A DNA stretch of 25,859 nucleotides from an uncultured Bacilli bacterium (GTDB lineage Bacteria; Bacillota_I; Bacilli_A; RF39; UBA660), in the NCBI GenBank assembly GCA_944363805.1, contig CALVVH010000013.1, positions 1 through 25,859 on the forward strand, given 5' to 3'. Below the pieces are notes generated by a model, which worked only from the letters and a program-made list of their open reading frames with translations, was not told the origin of the DNA and searched no databases. Shown here in pieces: positions 16,557 to 24,883 of this stretch (positions are counted from its first letter, which is position 1; every line of letters starts with the position of its first letter). The position numbers were made by a program, and so were the translations under genes.

Positions 16557-17284
16557 TGGTGTTAACAGAAGTTGAAGGTTTTATTGTTAGTGAAACTCCC
16601 TATGGAGAAACTAGTAAGATAATCAATGTTTTTACTAAAGAATATGGTATTATTGGTATCATGTGTAAAGGTGCTAAAAGTCTTAAAAATAAAAATAGGG
16701 TAGCAACAATGCGTCTTACTTATGCTAAATTTAATATCTATTTCAAACAAGGTAAACTTTCAACTCTTGTAAGTGCTGATATTATTAATCCTTTAAAGAA
16801 AATTAAGGAAGACATAATTCTTATTAGTTATTTGAGCTATCTAACTGAGCTAACTAGTCAAGTAATAAAGCAAAGTAGTAGTTCACATATTTATGATGAC
16901 TTTATAAGTGCTGTGTTAAAAATCGAAGAAGGACTAGATCCTTTAGTAATAACCAATATTCTCGAAATAAAATACTTATCGGAACTAGGTGTTTTATTTA
17001 GCCTCGATGAATGTGTTATCTGCGGTGGCAAAACTAATATTGCTACCATCGATGCTGACAAGGGCGGATTCATCTGTTTAAATTGTTTAACCAATGAAGC
17101 AATCGTCGATGCTAAAGTAATCAAAATGCTCCGGATGTATTATTATGTCAATATAAAAGGTATTAGTGCTATAAAAATTGAAGAAAATATTAAAGAAACA
17201 ATAAATAAATTCTTAGATATTTATTACGAAAGGTATACTGGCCTTTACTTAAATAGTAAAAACTTTTTAAAAAATTTAACTTAA
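16556..17284 (+). CDS. recO: DNA repair protein RecO
   Basis: 242 residues from ATG 16556, or 241 from GTG 16559, which has better spacing from AAGAAGGG. The N-terminal OB fold starts VEGFIVSETPYGETSKIINVFTKEYG, typical of RecO. A zinc site of four cysteines is present (C153, C156, C174, C177: CVICG and CLNC). RecO loads RecA on SSB-coated DNA together with RecR for gap repair. It ends inside an unusually long terminator stem. Confidence 0.94.
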   Translation: MVLTEVEGFIVSETPYGETSKIINVFTKEYGIIGIMCKGAKSLKNKNRVATMRLTYAKFNIYFKQGKLSTLVSADIINPLKKIKEDIILISYLSYLTELTSQVIKQSSSSHIYDDFISAVLKIEEGLDPLVITNILEIKYLSELGVLFSLDECVICGGKTNIATIDADKGGFICLNCLTNEAIVDAKVIKMLRMYYYVNIKGISAIKIEENIKETINKFLDIYYERYTGLYLNSKNFLKNLT

Positions 17285-17304
17285 AAAAGTTTTTACTATT
17301 TTTT
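17251..17304 (+). terminator. Terminator with 18-bp perfect stem at the end of recO
   Basis: AAATAGTAAAAACTTTTT (17251-17268) pairs perfectly with 17284-17301 around a 15-base loop, followed by T to 17304. The 5' arm lies within the last codons of recO. Confidence 0.8.
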
Positions 17305-17306
17305 CA

Positions 17307-17315
17307 TGATATAAT
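17307..17315 (+). promoter_or_regulatory. Extended -10 promoter of tdk
   Basis: TGa followed by a perfect TATAAT (17310-17315), directly behind the recO terminator. The -35 would lie inside the terminator stem and is poor. Confidence 0.6.
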
Positions 17316-17331
17316 TTAAGGGGTGAGGTAT

Positions 17332-17928
17332 ATGGCAAAATTAACTTTTTATTATGGAACAATGGAAACTGGTAAGACTACTAAGCTTATACAAGATCAT
17401 TATAACTATACAAGATATTTATTAAAAGTTTTACTTATCAAACCTAAAGTTGACACTAAAGGAGAAAAGACAGTTATAACGAGAATTGGGGAAAGTATTG
17501 AATGTGACTTGTTACTACCCAAAAGTGCTAGCCTTCTTAGTAAAAAATATTTTAATAGATACAAATATATGAATTTTATTTTAGTTGATGAAGCTCAGTT
17601 TTTATCAAAAAGACAAATTAATGAGCTTTGGTATATTGCTCATAAATACAATATTAATGTTGTGTGTTATGGCTTGAAAAGCAATTTTAAAGGTGATTTG
17701 TTCGAAGGCAGTAGTCAATTATTTGCTAGAAGTGATGAAAAGCATGAACTTACAGTCAATTGCTCATGTGGTAAGACAGCTATGTTTAATGCCCGAAGAG
17801 TAAATGGAAAATACATATACGCCGGTAAAGAAGTCGTTATCGACGGAGAACATGATAATGTGGAATATATTCCTCTTTGCAGCGATTGTTATTTAGATTT
17901 CGTTTTAAATGGTAAATTACCTAAATAG
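17332..17928 (+). CDS. tdk: Thymidine kinase, TK1/type II family
   Basis: 198 residues. It phosphorylates thymidine (or deoxyuridine) in the salvage route to dTMP. The P-loop YGTMETGKTTKL (family usually YGPMFSGKT), the Walker-B/catalytic Glu in LVDEAQFL, the YGLKSNFKGDLFEGS segment and paired cysteines near the C-terminus (CSCG, CSDC) for the zinc lasso are all present. The first zinc pair is C-x-C instead of C-x-x-C, which is odd. ATG 17332 is favoured by AAGGGGTG about 7 bases upstream; GTG 17323 would overlap it. It has its own extended -10 promoter. Confidence 0.85.
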   Translation: MAKLTFYYGTMETGKTTKLIQDHYNYTRYLLKVLLIKPKVDTKGEKTVITRIGESIECDLLLPKSASLLSKKYFNRYKYMNFILVDEAQFLSKRQINELWYIAHKYNINVVCYGLKSNFKGDLFEGSSQLFARSDEKHELTVNCSCGKTAMFNARRVNGKYIYAGKEVVIDGEHDNVEYIPLCSDCYLDFVLNGKLPK

Positions 17929-17929
17929 A

Positions 17930-17938
17930 TGTTATAAT
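17930..17938 (+). promoter_or_regulatory. Extended -10 promoter of glyS
   Basis: TGt followed by a perfect TATAAT (17933-17938), 22 bases before the glyS ATG, with SD AAAGGAGAG between. No consensus -35. The leader is too short for a T-box. Confidence 0.65.
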
Positions 17939-17960
17939 ACTTACATAAAGGAGAGATACA

Positions 17961-19334
17961 ATGAAAATAACTATGGAAGAATTAGTAAATTATGCTAAAC
18001 AATATGGTTTTATTTTTCAAGGTAGCGAAATATATAATGGGCTATCTAATACCTGGGACTATGGTCCTGTTGGGACAAATTTAAAAGAAAATATAAGATG
18101 GGCTTGGAAGAAAAAATTCATTCAAGAAAATCCTTATAACGTTGGATTGGATGCAGCGATTTTGATGAACCCTCAAGTATGGGTAGCATCAGGCCATGTC
18201 GCATCTTTCGCTGACCCTTTAATTGATTGCAAAAAATGTAAAAGTCGTCATCGCGCTGACAAGTTAGTTGAAGATTTTACTAAGGGTGAAGTAACCGGTG
18301 ATGGTTGGGATAATGAAAAATTAGAAAATTACATTTCTGAAAATAAAATTAAATGCCCTGTTTGTGGAGCGACTGACTTTACTCCGATTCGCAAGTTTAA
18401 TTTATTATTTGAAACTTCTATCGGAGTAACTGATGATACTAAAAATACGGTTTATCTACGTGGTGAAACAGCTCAAGGTATTTTTGTCAATTTCAAAAAT
18501 GTTGAACGTAGTATGCGTCTTAAAGTACCATTTGGTATTGGTCAAACTGGTAAAGCCTTCAGAAATGAAATAACCCCAGGGAACTTTATTTTTAGAACAA
18601 GAGAATTTGAACAAATGGAGCTAGAATTTTTCTGTAAGCCAAATACGGATTTAGAATGGTTTGGTTATTGGAAAAACTTCTGTATGGATTTTTTAAAGAC
18701 TGTTGGTTTAAATAAAGAAAATTTAAGATTTAGAGACCATGCTAAGGAAGAATTGTCTTTCTATAGTAAAGCAACAACCGATATCGAATATTTATTCCCA
18801 ATGGGTTGGGGTGAACTTTGGGGTATCGCTGATCGTACTGATTATGATTTAGGTGTTCATCAAACTCATAGTGGGGCTGATCTGCGTTATCTAGATTCCG
18901 AAACAAATGAAAAGTATTTGCCATTTGTTATCGAACCATCTGTAGGACTAGACCGGTTATTTCTAGCAATCCTTACTGATGCGTACACTAAAGAAAATAT
19001 CGATGGAGAAGAAAGAGTGGTTTTAAAAGTTCATCCTGCTTTAGCTCCGTTTAAAGTGACGATACTTCCTTTGATAAAGAAAGTTCATGCTGATAAAGCC
19101 AATGATATTTATGCGCATCTTTGCAAACATTTTGCTTGTACTTACGATGAATCTGGTTCGATTGGTAAACGTTATAGAAGAAGTGATGCTATCGGTACAC
19201 CTTTTGCTATAACAATCGATGATAATACTTTAGAAAATGATACTGTAACTCTAAGAGATCGCGATACAATGGAACAAATCACTTTGAATGTTGATGAACT
19301 AGTAGATTATATAAATAGCAAAATTGAGTTTTAA
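17961..19334 (+). CDS. glyS: Glycyl-tRNA synthetase, dimeric (single-chain) type
   Basis: A 457-residue class II synthetase of the alpha-2 type shared with eukaryotes and archaea, in place of the alpha/beta GlyQ-GlyS enzyme of Bacillus. The N-terminal opening YGFIFQGSEIYNGLSNTWDYGPVG, motif 2 FRTREFEQMELEFF, motif 3 region PSVGLDRLFLAIL and the anticodon-binding end (HPALAPFKV, DNTLENDTVTLRDRDTMEQ) are typical. Cysteines CKKC (about 91-94) and CPVC (about 133-136) may bind zinc. It sits next to recO as in Bacilli. Charging tRNA-Gly is essential, and this is the only glycine enzyme seen here. Confidence 0.97.
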   Translation: MKITMEELVNYAKQYGFIFQGSEIYNGLSNTWDYGPVGTNLKENIRWAWKKKFIQENPYNVGLDAAILMNPQVWVASGHVASFADPLIDCKKCKSRHRADKLVEDFTKGEVTGDGWDNEKLENYISENKIKCPVCGATDFTPIRKFNLLFETSIGVTDDTKNTVYLRGETAQGIFVNFKNVERSMRLKVPFGIGQTGKAFRNEITPGNFIFRTREFEQMELEFFCKPNTDLEWFGYWKNFCMDFLKTVGLNKENLRFRDHAKEELSFYSKATTDIEYLFPMGWGELWGIADRTDYDLGVHQTHSGADLRYLDSETNEKYLPFVIEPSVGLDRLFLAILTDAYTKENIDGEERVVLKVHPALAPFKVTILPLIKKVHADKANDIYAHLCKHFACTYDESGSIGKRYRRSDAIGTPFAITIDDNTLENDTVTLRDRDTMEQITLNVDELVDYINSKIEF

Positions 19335-19337
19335 GTA

Positions 19338-19366
19338 TTGCTAAAAATATAAAAGTTTGATAAAAT
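19338..19366 (+). promoter_or_regulatory. Promoter of sepF-divIVA
   Basis: TTGCTA (19338-19343) and TAAAAT (19361-19366) with a 17-base spacer and a TGa extension at 19358-19360. SD AGGGAGG follows. Confidence 0.65.
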
Positions 19367-19393
19367 GAATTAGTAGACTAGGGAGGAATCACG

Positions 19394-19807
19394 ATGGGTC
19401 TTAACTTGAAAAAAATATTTACATATGATGGTGATGATGAAAATTTAGTAGGTACTGAAGATGAATACTACAACATGAGTGAAGAAGAAGCTATTAAAGA
19501 AGCTGACAAATCTGGTAACAAAATGATTTTGTTAGAACCAAGAGCTTATTCTGAATCTCAACAAATTGCTGATCATTTGAAGAATCGCAATAGTGTAGTA
19601 GTCAATCTAAAACGTGTAACTTCAGACCAAGCTAAGAGAATTATTGACTTTTTAAGTGGAGTTATCTATGCTATCGGTGGTTCTATGCAAAAAATTGGTG
19701 TGGGAATATATTTATGTGCTCCAAAGAATGTCAATGTTCAAGGTAAAATCAGTGACGAATCAGAAAAAGTAAGTAAGAATAATACCGATGAAGAATTAGA
19801 CTGGTAA
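19394..19807 (+). CDS. sepF: Cell division protein SepF
   Basis: 137 residues. SepF anchors FtsZ to the membrane and bundles its filaments at the septum. The N-terminal amphipathic helix MGLNLKKIF (membrane tether) is followed by an acidic linker rich in Glu and Asp, and then the SepF core from about 47 to 117 (MILLEPRAYSESQQIADHL, VVVNLKRV, AKRIIDFLSGVIYAIGG, IGVGIYLCAPKNV). The tail after 118 is acidic. divIVA follows after 15 bases in the same transcript. Confidence 0.95.
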   Translation: MGLNLKKIFTYDGDDENLVGTEDEYYNMSEEEAIKEADKSGNKMILLEPRAYSESQQIADHLKNRNSVVVNLKRVTSDQAKRIIDFLSGVIYAIGGSMQKIGVGIYLCAPKNVNVQGKISDESEKVSKNNTDEELDW

Positions 19808-19822
19808 TGTAGGGGTGGCCTT

Positions 19823-20251
19823 ATGGTAAATAGATTTAGTACAAGTATTCAAGGCTATAAAAAAGAAGAAGTTAATGATTTTGTTAAGGAAGTAACTAAA
19901 GAATATGAAAGTATGCTTCAAAAATTAAAAAATAGTTGTGAGATAATTGAGTCATTACGTAGTGAACTTAAACATTATAAAGATATTGAGTCCACTTTAA
20001 ATAGAGCTATTTTGGTAGCTGAGGAATCGACAAGTAATATTAAAAAAGCCGCCTACGATGAATCAAAAGTCATTGTAGAAGATGCTAAAAGAAATGCTAC
20101 TAAGGTTATCAATAATGCCTTGGCTAAAGCAGAGAGAATAGAATCAGAAGCCGAAGCTTTAAGAAGAAAAGTAGCTGTCTATAAAAAGCGTTTTAGAGCA
20201 CTAGTTGAAGATCAATTAGATGAATTAGAACAATTTGATGATCGCATATAA
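19823..20251 (+). CDS. divIVA: DivIVA-domain protein
   Basis: 142 residues. The N-terminal DivIVA membrane-binding unit is FSTSIQGYKKEEVNDFVKEV, followed by a coiled coil to about residue 135 (heptads around 25-60 and 85-140), shorter than the Bacillus protein of about 164 residues. DivIVA senses negative curvature at poles and septa and recruits other proteins; next to sepF this fits the classical division cluster. SD AGGGGTGG is upstream. It could be a GpsB-like paralogue, but the synteny favours DivIVA. Confidence 0.88.
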   Translation: MVNRFSTSIQGYKKEEVNDFVKEVTKEYESMLQKLKNSCEIIESLRSELKHYKDIESTLNRAILVAEESTSNIKKAAYDESKVIVEDAKRNATKVINNALAKAERIESEAEALRRKVAVYKKRFRALVEDQLDELEQFDDRI

Positions 20252-20269
20252 TCCCTTCGGGGATTTTTT
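20250..20269 (+). terminator. Terminator after divIVA
   Basis: AATCCC and GGGATT around a TTCG tetraloop, followed by T to 20269; it begins inside the divIVA stop codon. Confidence 0.85.
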
Positions 20270-20362
20270 AAATACCCAAATAAGATACTTGCATTACCCA
20301 TATAGCGTTATAAAAATAAAAACATCTTATTATATAATTGATTTATAGTAAACAGTACATAA

Positions 20363-20396
20363 TTCGACAAGATATATGTATAAAATCTGTTATATT
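20363..20396 (+). promoter_or_regulatory. Promoter of the second secreted paralogue, with conserved TTCGAC box
   Basis: Extended -10 TGt + TATATT (20388-20396), with TTCGAC (20363-20368) 22 bases upstream, the same spacing as before the gene at 9965. SD GGAGG lies near 20402-20406. Confidence 0.6.
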
Positions 20397-20417
20397 AATA
20401 GTGGAGGATAGATAAAT

Positions 20418-22208
20418 ATGCCAAAACAAAATGAAAAGAAAGTGCTAATATTTTCTATATTAGCAGTAGTTTTGTTAATAATTGTAGTAGTAGGGGCAAC
20501 CTATGCATACTTTGTTGCCCAAGGTGGAGCTAGTGCTAATACTAATGTCAATGTGCAAACAAACACAACTGATAATTTATCGTTTGAAGTAGGTAATCCA
20601 ATTAATCTAAATATTACGCAAGATAATTTCTATCAAGGAGCTGGAAATCAAGCAGGCAGTACCACAGCCAGTGCAACATTAACGGCGAATAATGCAACGA
20701 ATAGTGCAACCGCTAATTATTATCTTTACTTAGATATAACAAGTAATGATTTTGAATACACAGTGGATAGCGATACCCCAGAACTAATATTAACAATAGA
20801 AGATCCAGATGGAACGGAATTAACAAGTCTATCGGGCTACAAACATGTAGAAGTAGGGGAAGTATCAGGATTTGATATAACAACAGTAAATGATGTAATT
20901 AAAATAGCAGATAACTATGAAATAACTTCAACGGGAACAGAAACACAAATATGGAATATCATAGTAACATTTGTAAATCTAGATAATGATCAAGTTGAAA
21001 ATACTGGCAAGACTTTTGAAGCTTCATTGATAATCCAAGCAGAACCATTACAAACTAGAGTAAACTTTGCCAGTTATATAACAGATACATTATATACCGA
21101 AGATGGTGTAAATAATCTTTATTATCATGATGGATTAGGAAGCTATACTAATGCCTCGGAAGAAGCCGGAGATAATTCATACAGATTCTCTGGTGGAGAT
21201 TATCAAGTAACAGAAACAGCAACTCAAGCAGGATTAACAAGAGTATATACATCAGCTAGTACAGATGCTGATGGAGTAATAAATTTCTATTGTAATGGAA
21301 GTAAGCAATACGTAGGTTATGTTTGTGATGTTAGTCAAGAACATTATTATACTCTAGCGTATGATGAAGCATCACATTACAATTCTTTAGAAGAAGCACT
21401 AACTCAAGCAGTAAATGATAGTTACTTAACTTCAGATAATATTAAGAATTTTGTGTGTTTTGGTCACGGAGCGAGTGATAGTGATTGCTTGGAAGGCAAT
21501 TTATACCGAATTATAGGAGTATTTAATAATCAAGTAAAGCTAATCAAATATAATTATGCAAATGCAACAGAACTGGGAGAGGATGGGGACTATTACCAAG
21601 AACCAATATTAGCATTTCATAGTGGAATGAGAAATAATGCTGATTTAGTGATTAGATATTATTGGAATTACAGTGATGAAGAAAATTCAATAAATAACTG
21701 GAGTGAAAGTAGATTAAACACAGTAAATCTAAATACAAATTACTGGAATTACTTAGGAAGTTCATGGCAAAGTAAAATGGCTAACACAACATGGCAAGTC
21801 GGAGGAAATGTAGATACTAATATTGCTCAATCTACAGTAAAAATAGCATATATGAATGAAATAGTGTCTCCAGCAGAAGAGACCACATATCAAGATGAAA
21901 TAGGCTTGATGTATGTAAGTGATTATATGTATGCCATAGATCCAAAGGATTGGCAAACAGTAGGAAATACGTATAACACAGTAAAAGGAGATAACTGGAT
22001 GTATATGGGTGATTATGATTGGACAATTACTCGCACTTCAAATACTACAAACTATGTTTTATATGTAGACACAAATGGTAGCATTTATGCTCATTATGTA
22101 CAAGTTAATTATAATGCTATCCGTCCTGTATTCTATCTAAACACTGATGTCCAAATCTATGAAGGTCATGCTGGAACACAATCAGACCCATATCGTATAG
22201 TCTTATAA
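20418..22208 (+). CDS. Secreted/anchored protein, paralogue of the gene at 9965
   Basis: 596 residues. The first 220 residues are nearly collinear with the paralogue: a basic start, a hydrophobic stretch, GATYAYFVAQGGASANTNV and the same SipW/TasA-like beta domain. It then has an insertion of about 70 residues (around 255-335) containing cysteines (FYCNG, GYVCDV) and a shared C-terminal DUF6273-like part (NLYRIIGVF, NTNYWNYLGSSWQ, NWMYMGDYDW, RPVFYL). The segment matching the GC-rich variable tract of the other gene is here ordinary AT-rich coding sequence, WTITRTSNTTNY onwards, one residue longer, and no GC-rich hairpin follows the stop. It may therefore be a non-variable homologue or an older target. 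Probably exported; function unknown. Confidence 0.75.
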   Translation: MPKQNEKKVLIFSILAVVLLIIVVVGATYAYFVAQGGASANTNVNVQTNTTDNLSFEVGNPINLNITQDNFYQGAGNQAGSTTASATLTANNATNSATANYYLYLDITSNDFEYTVDSDTPELILTIEDPDGTELTSLSGYKHVEVGEVSGFDITTVNDVIKIADNYEITSTGTETQIWNIIVTFVNLDNDQVENTGKTFEASLIIQAEPLQTRVNFASYITDTLYTEDGVNNLYYHDGLGSYTNASEEAGDNSYRFSGGDYQVTETATQAGLTRVYTSASTDADGVINFYCNGSKQYVGYVCDVSQEHYYTLAYDEASHYNSLEEALTQAVNDSYLTSDNIKNFVCFGHGASDSDCLEGNLYRIIGVFNNQVKLIKYNYANATELGEDGDYYQEPILAFHSGMRNNADLVIRYYWNYSDEENSINNWSESRLNTVNLNTNYWNYLGSSWQSKMANTTWQVGGNVDTNIAQSTVKIAYMNEIVSPAEETTYQDEIGLMYVSDYMYAIDPKDWQTVGNTYNTVKGDNWMYMGDYDWTITRTSNTTNYVLYVDTNGSIYAHYVQVNYNAIRPVFYLNTDVQIYEGHAGTQSDPYRIVL

Positions 22209-22235
22209 AGCATAGCAGGAGTGTTATGCTTTTTA
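22207..22235 (+). terminator. Terminator after the second paralogue
   Basis: AAAGCATAGCA pairs with TGTTATGCTTT around GGAG (one G-U pair), followed by TTTA. The stop codon overlaps its start. Confidence 0.8.
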
Positions 22236-22247
22236 TCTGGACAGTGA

Positions 22248-22276
22248 TTGATTATTTACCAAAACTATGATATATT
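22248..22276 (+). promoter_or_regulatory. Promoter of the pilin-like gene and cdsA-rseP
   Basis: TTGATT (22248-22253) and TATATT (22271-22276) are 17 bases apart, with TGa before the -10. Confidence 0.65.
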
Positions 22277-22293
22277 TTATTAGAGGCTAAGTT

Positions 22294-22974
22294 ATGAAAA
22301 AAGATGGTATTACTTTAAAATTAATTATAATTATTGCAATATTATCCATGTTAATACTGATTGTAACTGGCGTATATAATCTTATTAAGAAAAAATATTT
22401 GCATGAAGAATATGAAAATCTTGTTACATACGTAGAAAATAAAGCTGAACAGTATGCCAAAGATATTACGGCTTTTAATCCAATTCATATTAATGTTGAA
22501 TATCTATTAGACCGTAATTATATAAATACTCAAGACGATATTTTACATGATCCTCGTAATAATACAAGTATGAATTGTTATATGATTGATGTAACTTATG
22601 AAAATAATACTTATCAAGCAAAACTTCAACAAAGATTAGAAAATGCTGATGGAACGTGCAATACTTCTAAGATTGATACAGGCCAGTTTGATTTATTGTG
22701 CAATGGTAAAAAATGTAATAATAATATATACAATGATGATGTAACTTTAAGTATTGGGGGCATGTCGCAAGAGTATCTTAAAAACAGTATAGTTACTTGG
22801 CATAGTTCCTTAGGTTCATATAATTACCAAGATATAGGTTCCGATAAAAGTATTACTCTGAGTCCTGAAAATACTTTGAATGCTATTTATAATATAGTAA
22901 TTGAAAATAATAATAAATTATATACTATCAATGAAAATATTCGCATTGATAAAACAAATAAGGAGGCCTTATGA
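22294..22974 (+). CDS. Single-pass membrane protein, possibly pseudopilin-like
   Basis: 226 residues. A short charged start (MKKDGITLK) is followed by a hydrophobic helix of about 21 residues (about 10-30) and then an amphipathic stretch with YENLVTYVENKAEQYAKD, an arrangement seen in type IV pilins and pseudopilins. The canonical Glu at position +5 after the Gly is missing (GITLKL), and no pilus assembly genes are near, so the pilin reading is weak. The external part holds four cysteines (MNCY, GTCN, LLCNGKKC) that could form disulphides. Its last 4 bases overlap the cdsA start (ATGA), suggesting co-translation with a lipid synthesis gene. I do not recognise the family. Confidence 0.55.
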   Translation: MKKDGITLKLIIIIAILSMLILIVTGVYNLIKKKYLHEEYENLVTYVENKAEQYAKDITAFNPIHINVEYLLDRNYINTQDDILHDPRNNTSMNCYMIDVTYENNTYQAKLQQRLENADGTCNTSKIDTGQFDLLCNGKKCNNNIYNDDVTLSIGGMSQEYLKNSIVTWHSSLGSYNYQDIGSDKSITLSPENTLNAIYNIVIENNNKLYTINENIRIDKTNKEAL

Positions 22975-23759
22975 AAACAAGAATAATTAGTGCTATAGTT
23001 GCAGCAGTTATTGTAATTCCTTTAATAGTATTAGGAGGTTACTTCTTTACTATTGGGGTTTGTATTATTGCTGCTTTGGCTTATAAAGAAATCATCGACT
23101 TACGAGAATCACATAATGAATATCCAATGCTTATGGCTTTCTTTGGTTTCTTTGCAATGGTTTGTATAATTCTTTCAAACAATGCCGATGCTTCCATATA
23201 TCGAGGGCTTACTTATCAAATAATTACTTTAGTAGTTTTACTATTATTACTACCATCAATCTTTTATAAGAAAAATAAATATACAACTAGAGATGCTTTT
23301 TATCTAATTGGTGTAGTTCTTTTACTCGGATTAGTATTTAATATTTTTATAATTATTCGTAATCGTAGTTTAAATTTATTCATCTATCTTTTATTGGTTC
23401 CTATGGTTACTGACATATTTGCAATGCTCGGCGGTAAGTATTTTGGAAAAAATAAAATGTGCCCTAAATTGAGTCCTCATAAGACTTGGGAAGGTTCAGT
23501 TGCTGGTTTGCTCGGCGGCAGTATTGTTAGTATCATCTTTTACTGTCTGGCTATTGGCAGTTTCACCATCCAATTAGTATTTATGACAATTGTCTTGTCG
23601 ATAATAGGTCAAATGGGAGACTTAGTTATGAGCAAGATAAAAAGAGAAAATGAAATTAAAGACTTTTCTAATATTATGCCAGGTCATGGTGGTATTTTAG
23701 ACCGCTTAGATAGTGTTATATTTGTCTTTTTGGCATATATGTTTTTATTGATAATATAA
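22971..23759 (+). CDS. cdsA: Phosphatidate cytidylyltransferase
   Basis: A 262-residue membrane enzyme that makes CDP-diacylglycerol from phosphatidic acid and CTP, the entry to acidic phospholipids. About eight hydrophobic segments are seen, and the C-terminal signature is intact: KLSPHKTWEGSVAGLLGG, GDLVMSKIKRENEIKDFSN and PGHGGILDRLDS. It directly precedes rseP, an arrangement widespread in bacteria. Confidence 0.96.
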   Translation: MKTRIISAIVAAVIVIPLIVLGGYFFTIGVCIIAALAYKEIIDLRESHNEYPMLMAFFGFFAMVCIILSNNADASIYRGLTYQIITLVVLLLLLPSIFYKKNKYTTRDAFYLIGVVLLLGLVFNIFIIIRNRSLNLFIYLLLVPMVTDIFAMLGGKYFGKNKMCPKLSPHKTWEGSVAGLLGGSIVSIIFYCLAIGSFTIQLVFMTIVLSIIGQMGDLVMSKIKRENEIKDFSNIMPGHGGILDRLDSVIFVFLAYMFLLII

Positions 23760-23771
23760 GGAGGCAACAAT

Positions 23772-24824
23772 ATGTGGTTTATATCATTACTTGTATTAAT
23801 ATTTATATTAGGAATTATTATTTTAGTTCATGAATTTGGACATTTTATCTGGGCTAAAACATTTAAGGTTCATATTTATGAATTTTCAATAGGTATGGGG
23901 CCAATTATCTTTACTCACAAGGGTAAGAAAGATAAAATTGATTACAATATCAGAGCAATTCCTATTGGTGGTTTTGTTTCGATGGCTGGCGAAGTCTACG
24001 AAGATGATAATGAAATCGATAAAAAGTCATTCATGTGTAACAAACCTTGGTGGCAAAGACTGATAGTTTTAGTAGCTGGAGTTGTAAATAACTTTATTCT
24101 AGCTTTGCTTTTATTATTTCTAGGAGCCTTAATCTGGGGTGCTACCATTAGTTTACCAGAGGTAAAAGAAGTAGTTCCTGATTCCGCAATGGCTGATGCT
24201 GGTATCGTTGCTGGAGATAAAATACTTGCTATCAATGATCGTAAAGTATCTAATTGGGATACAGCGCAAATTTTGCTTATTATGGAAAGCAAGGATAATA
24301 ATTATAAGTTTACTATTGAACACTCGGATGGTACAACTGAAGATATCAATGTAACCCCTGATGTTAGTGAAGATGAAAATGGCATAGAAACTAAAACTTT
24401 TGGTGTCTACATAGAAACTGAAGAAGTTCACGGTTTCGTCGATTCTCTAAAATATGCTTTCACAAAATTCGGTAGCATCGTTCATTCGATGGCTTTAACA
24501 ATCGAAGGCTTATTTACAGGTAAAATTTCTCTACAAGCTTTATCTGGACCGGTTGGTATGTATGAAGTTGTCGATCAATCTATCGGTTATGGTATAAGTT
24601 ATATGCTTTACTTAGTAGCATTCTTATCAATAAATGTTGGATTTATCAATATATTACCTTTCCCAGCTTTTGATGGTGGAAGAGTCCTATTCTTAATAAT
24701 CGAAAAGATTAAAGGTAGTCCAGTCAATTCCAAAGTAGAAAATATCTGCCATATGATTGGATTCTTCTTACTTATACTATTGATGATTTACATAACTATT
24801 CAGGATATATTTAGATTTTTCTAA
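23772..24824 (+). CDS. rseP: Site-2 zinc metalloprotease RseP/RasP
   Basis: A 350-residue intramembrane protease with the zinc motif HEFGH in the first transmembrane helix (about residues 17-21), a PDZ domain (about 125-190; PDSAMADAGIVAGDKILAINDRKV) and the second active-site motif NILPFPAFDGGR near 295-306. In Bacillus, RasP cuts anti-sigma factors (RsiW) and remnant signal peptides. SD AAGGAGG is upstream. It is distinct from SpoIVFB, the enzyme that would process pro-sigma-K, which is not in this window. Confidence 0.95.
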   Translation: MWFISLLVLIFILGIIILVHEFGHFIWAKTFKVHIYEFSIGMGPIIFTHKGKKDKIDYNIRAIPIGGFVSMAGEVYEDDNEIDKKSFMCNKPWWQRLIVLVAGVVNNFILALLLLFLGALIWGATISLPEVKEVVPDSAMADAGIVAGDKILAINDRKVSNWDTAQILLIMESKDNNYKFTIEHSDGTTEDINVTPDVSEDENGIETKTFGVYIETEEVHGFVDSLKYAFTKFGSIVHSMALTIEGLFTGKISLQALSGPVGMYEVVDQSIGYGISYMLYLVAFLSINVGFINILPFPAFDGGRVLFLIIEKIKGSPVNSKVENICHMIGFFLLILLMIYITIQDIFRFF

Positions 24825-24849
24825 AGGGATATTGCGATATCCTTTTTTC
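24823..24849 (+). terminator. Terminator after rseP
   Basis: AAAGGGATAT pairs with ATATCCTTTT around TGCG, including one G-U pair, followed by a T-run. Confidence 0.85.
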
Positions 24850-24851
24850 TT

Positions 24852-24860
24852 TGTTAAAAT
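24852..24860 (+). promoter_or_regulatory. Extended -10 promoter of the zinc-ribbon gene
   Basis: TGt followed by TAAAAT (24855-24860) just behind the rseP terminator; the -35 is poor. SD GAAGGAGG follows. Confidence 0.5.
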
Positions 24861-24883
24861 TATTTTAGAAGGAGGTAAGAGTT

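Noticed and set aside
17929..17960. T-box riboswitch for glyS
   Set aside because: The leader is only 32 bases long and contains a complete promoter and SD; there is no room for a T-box.
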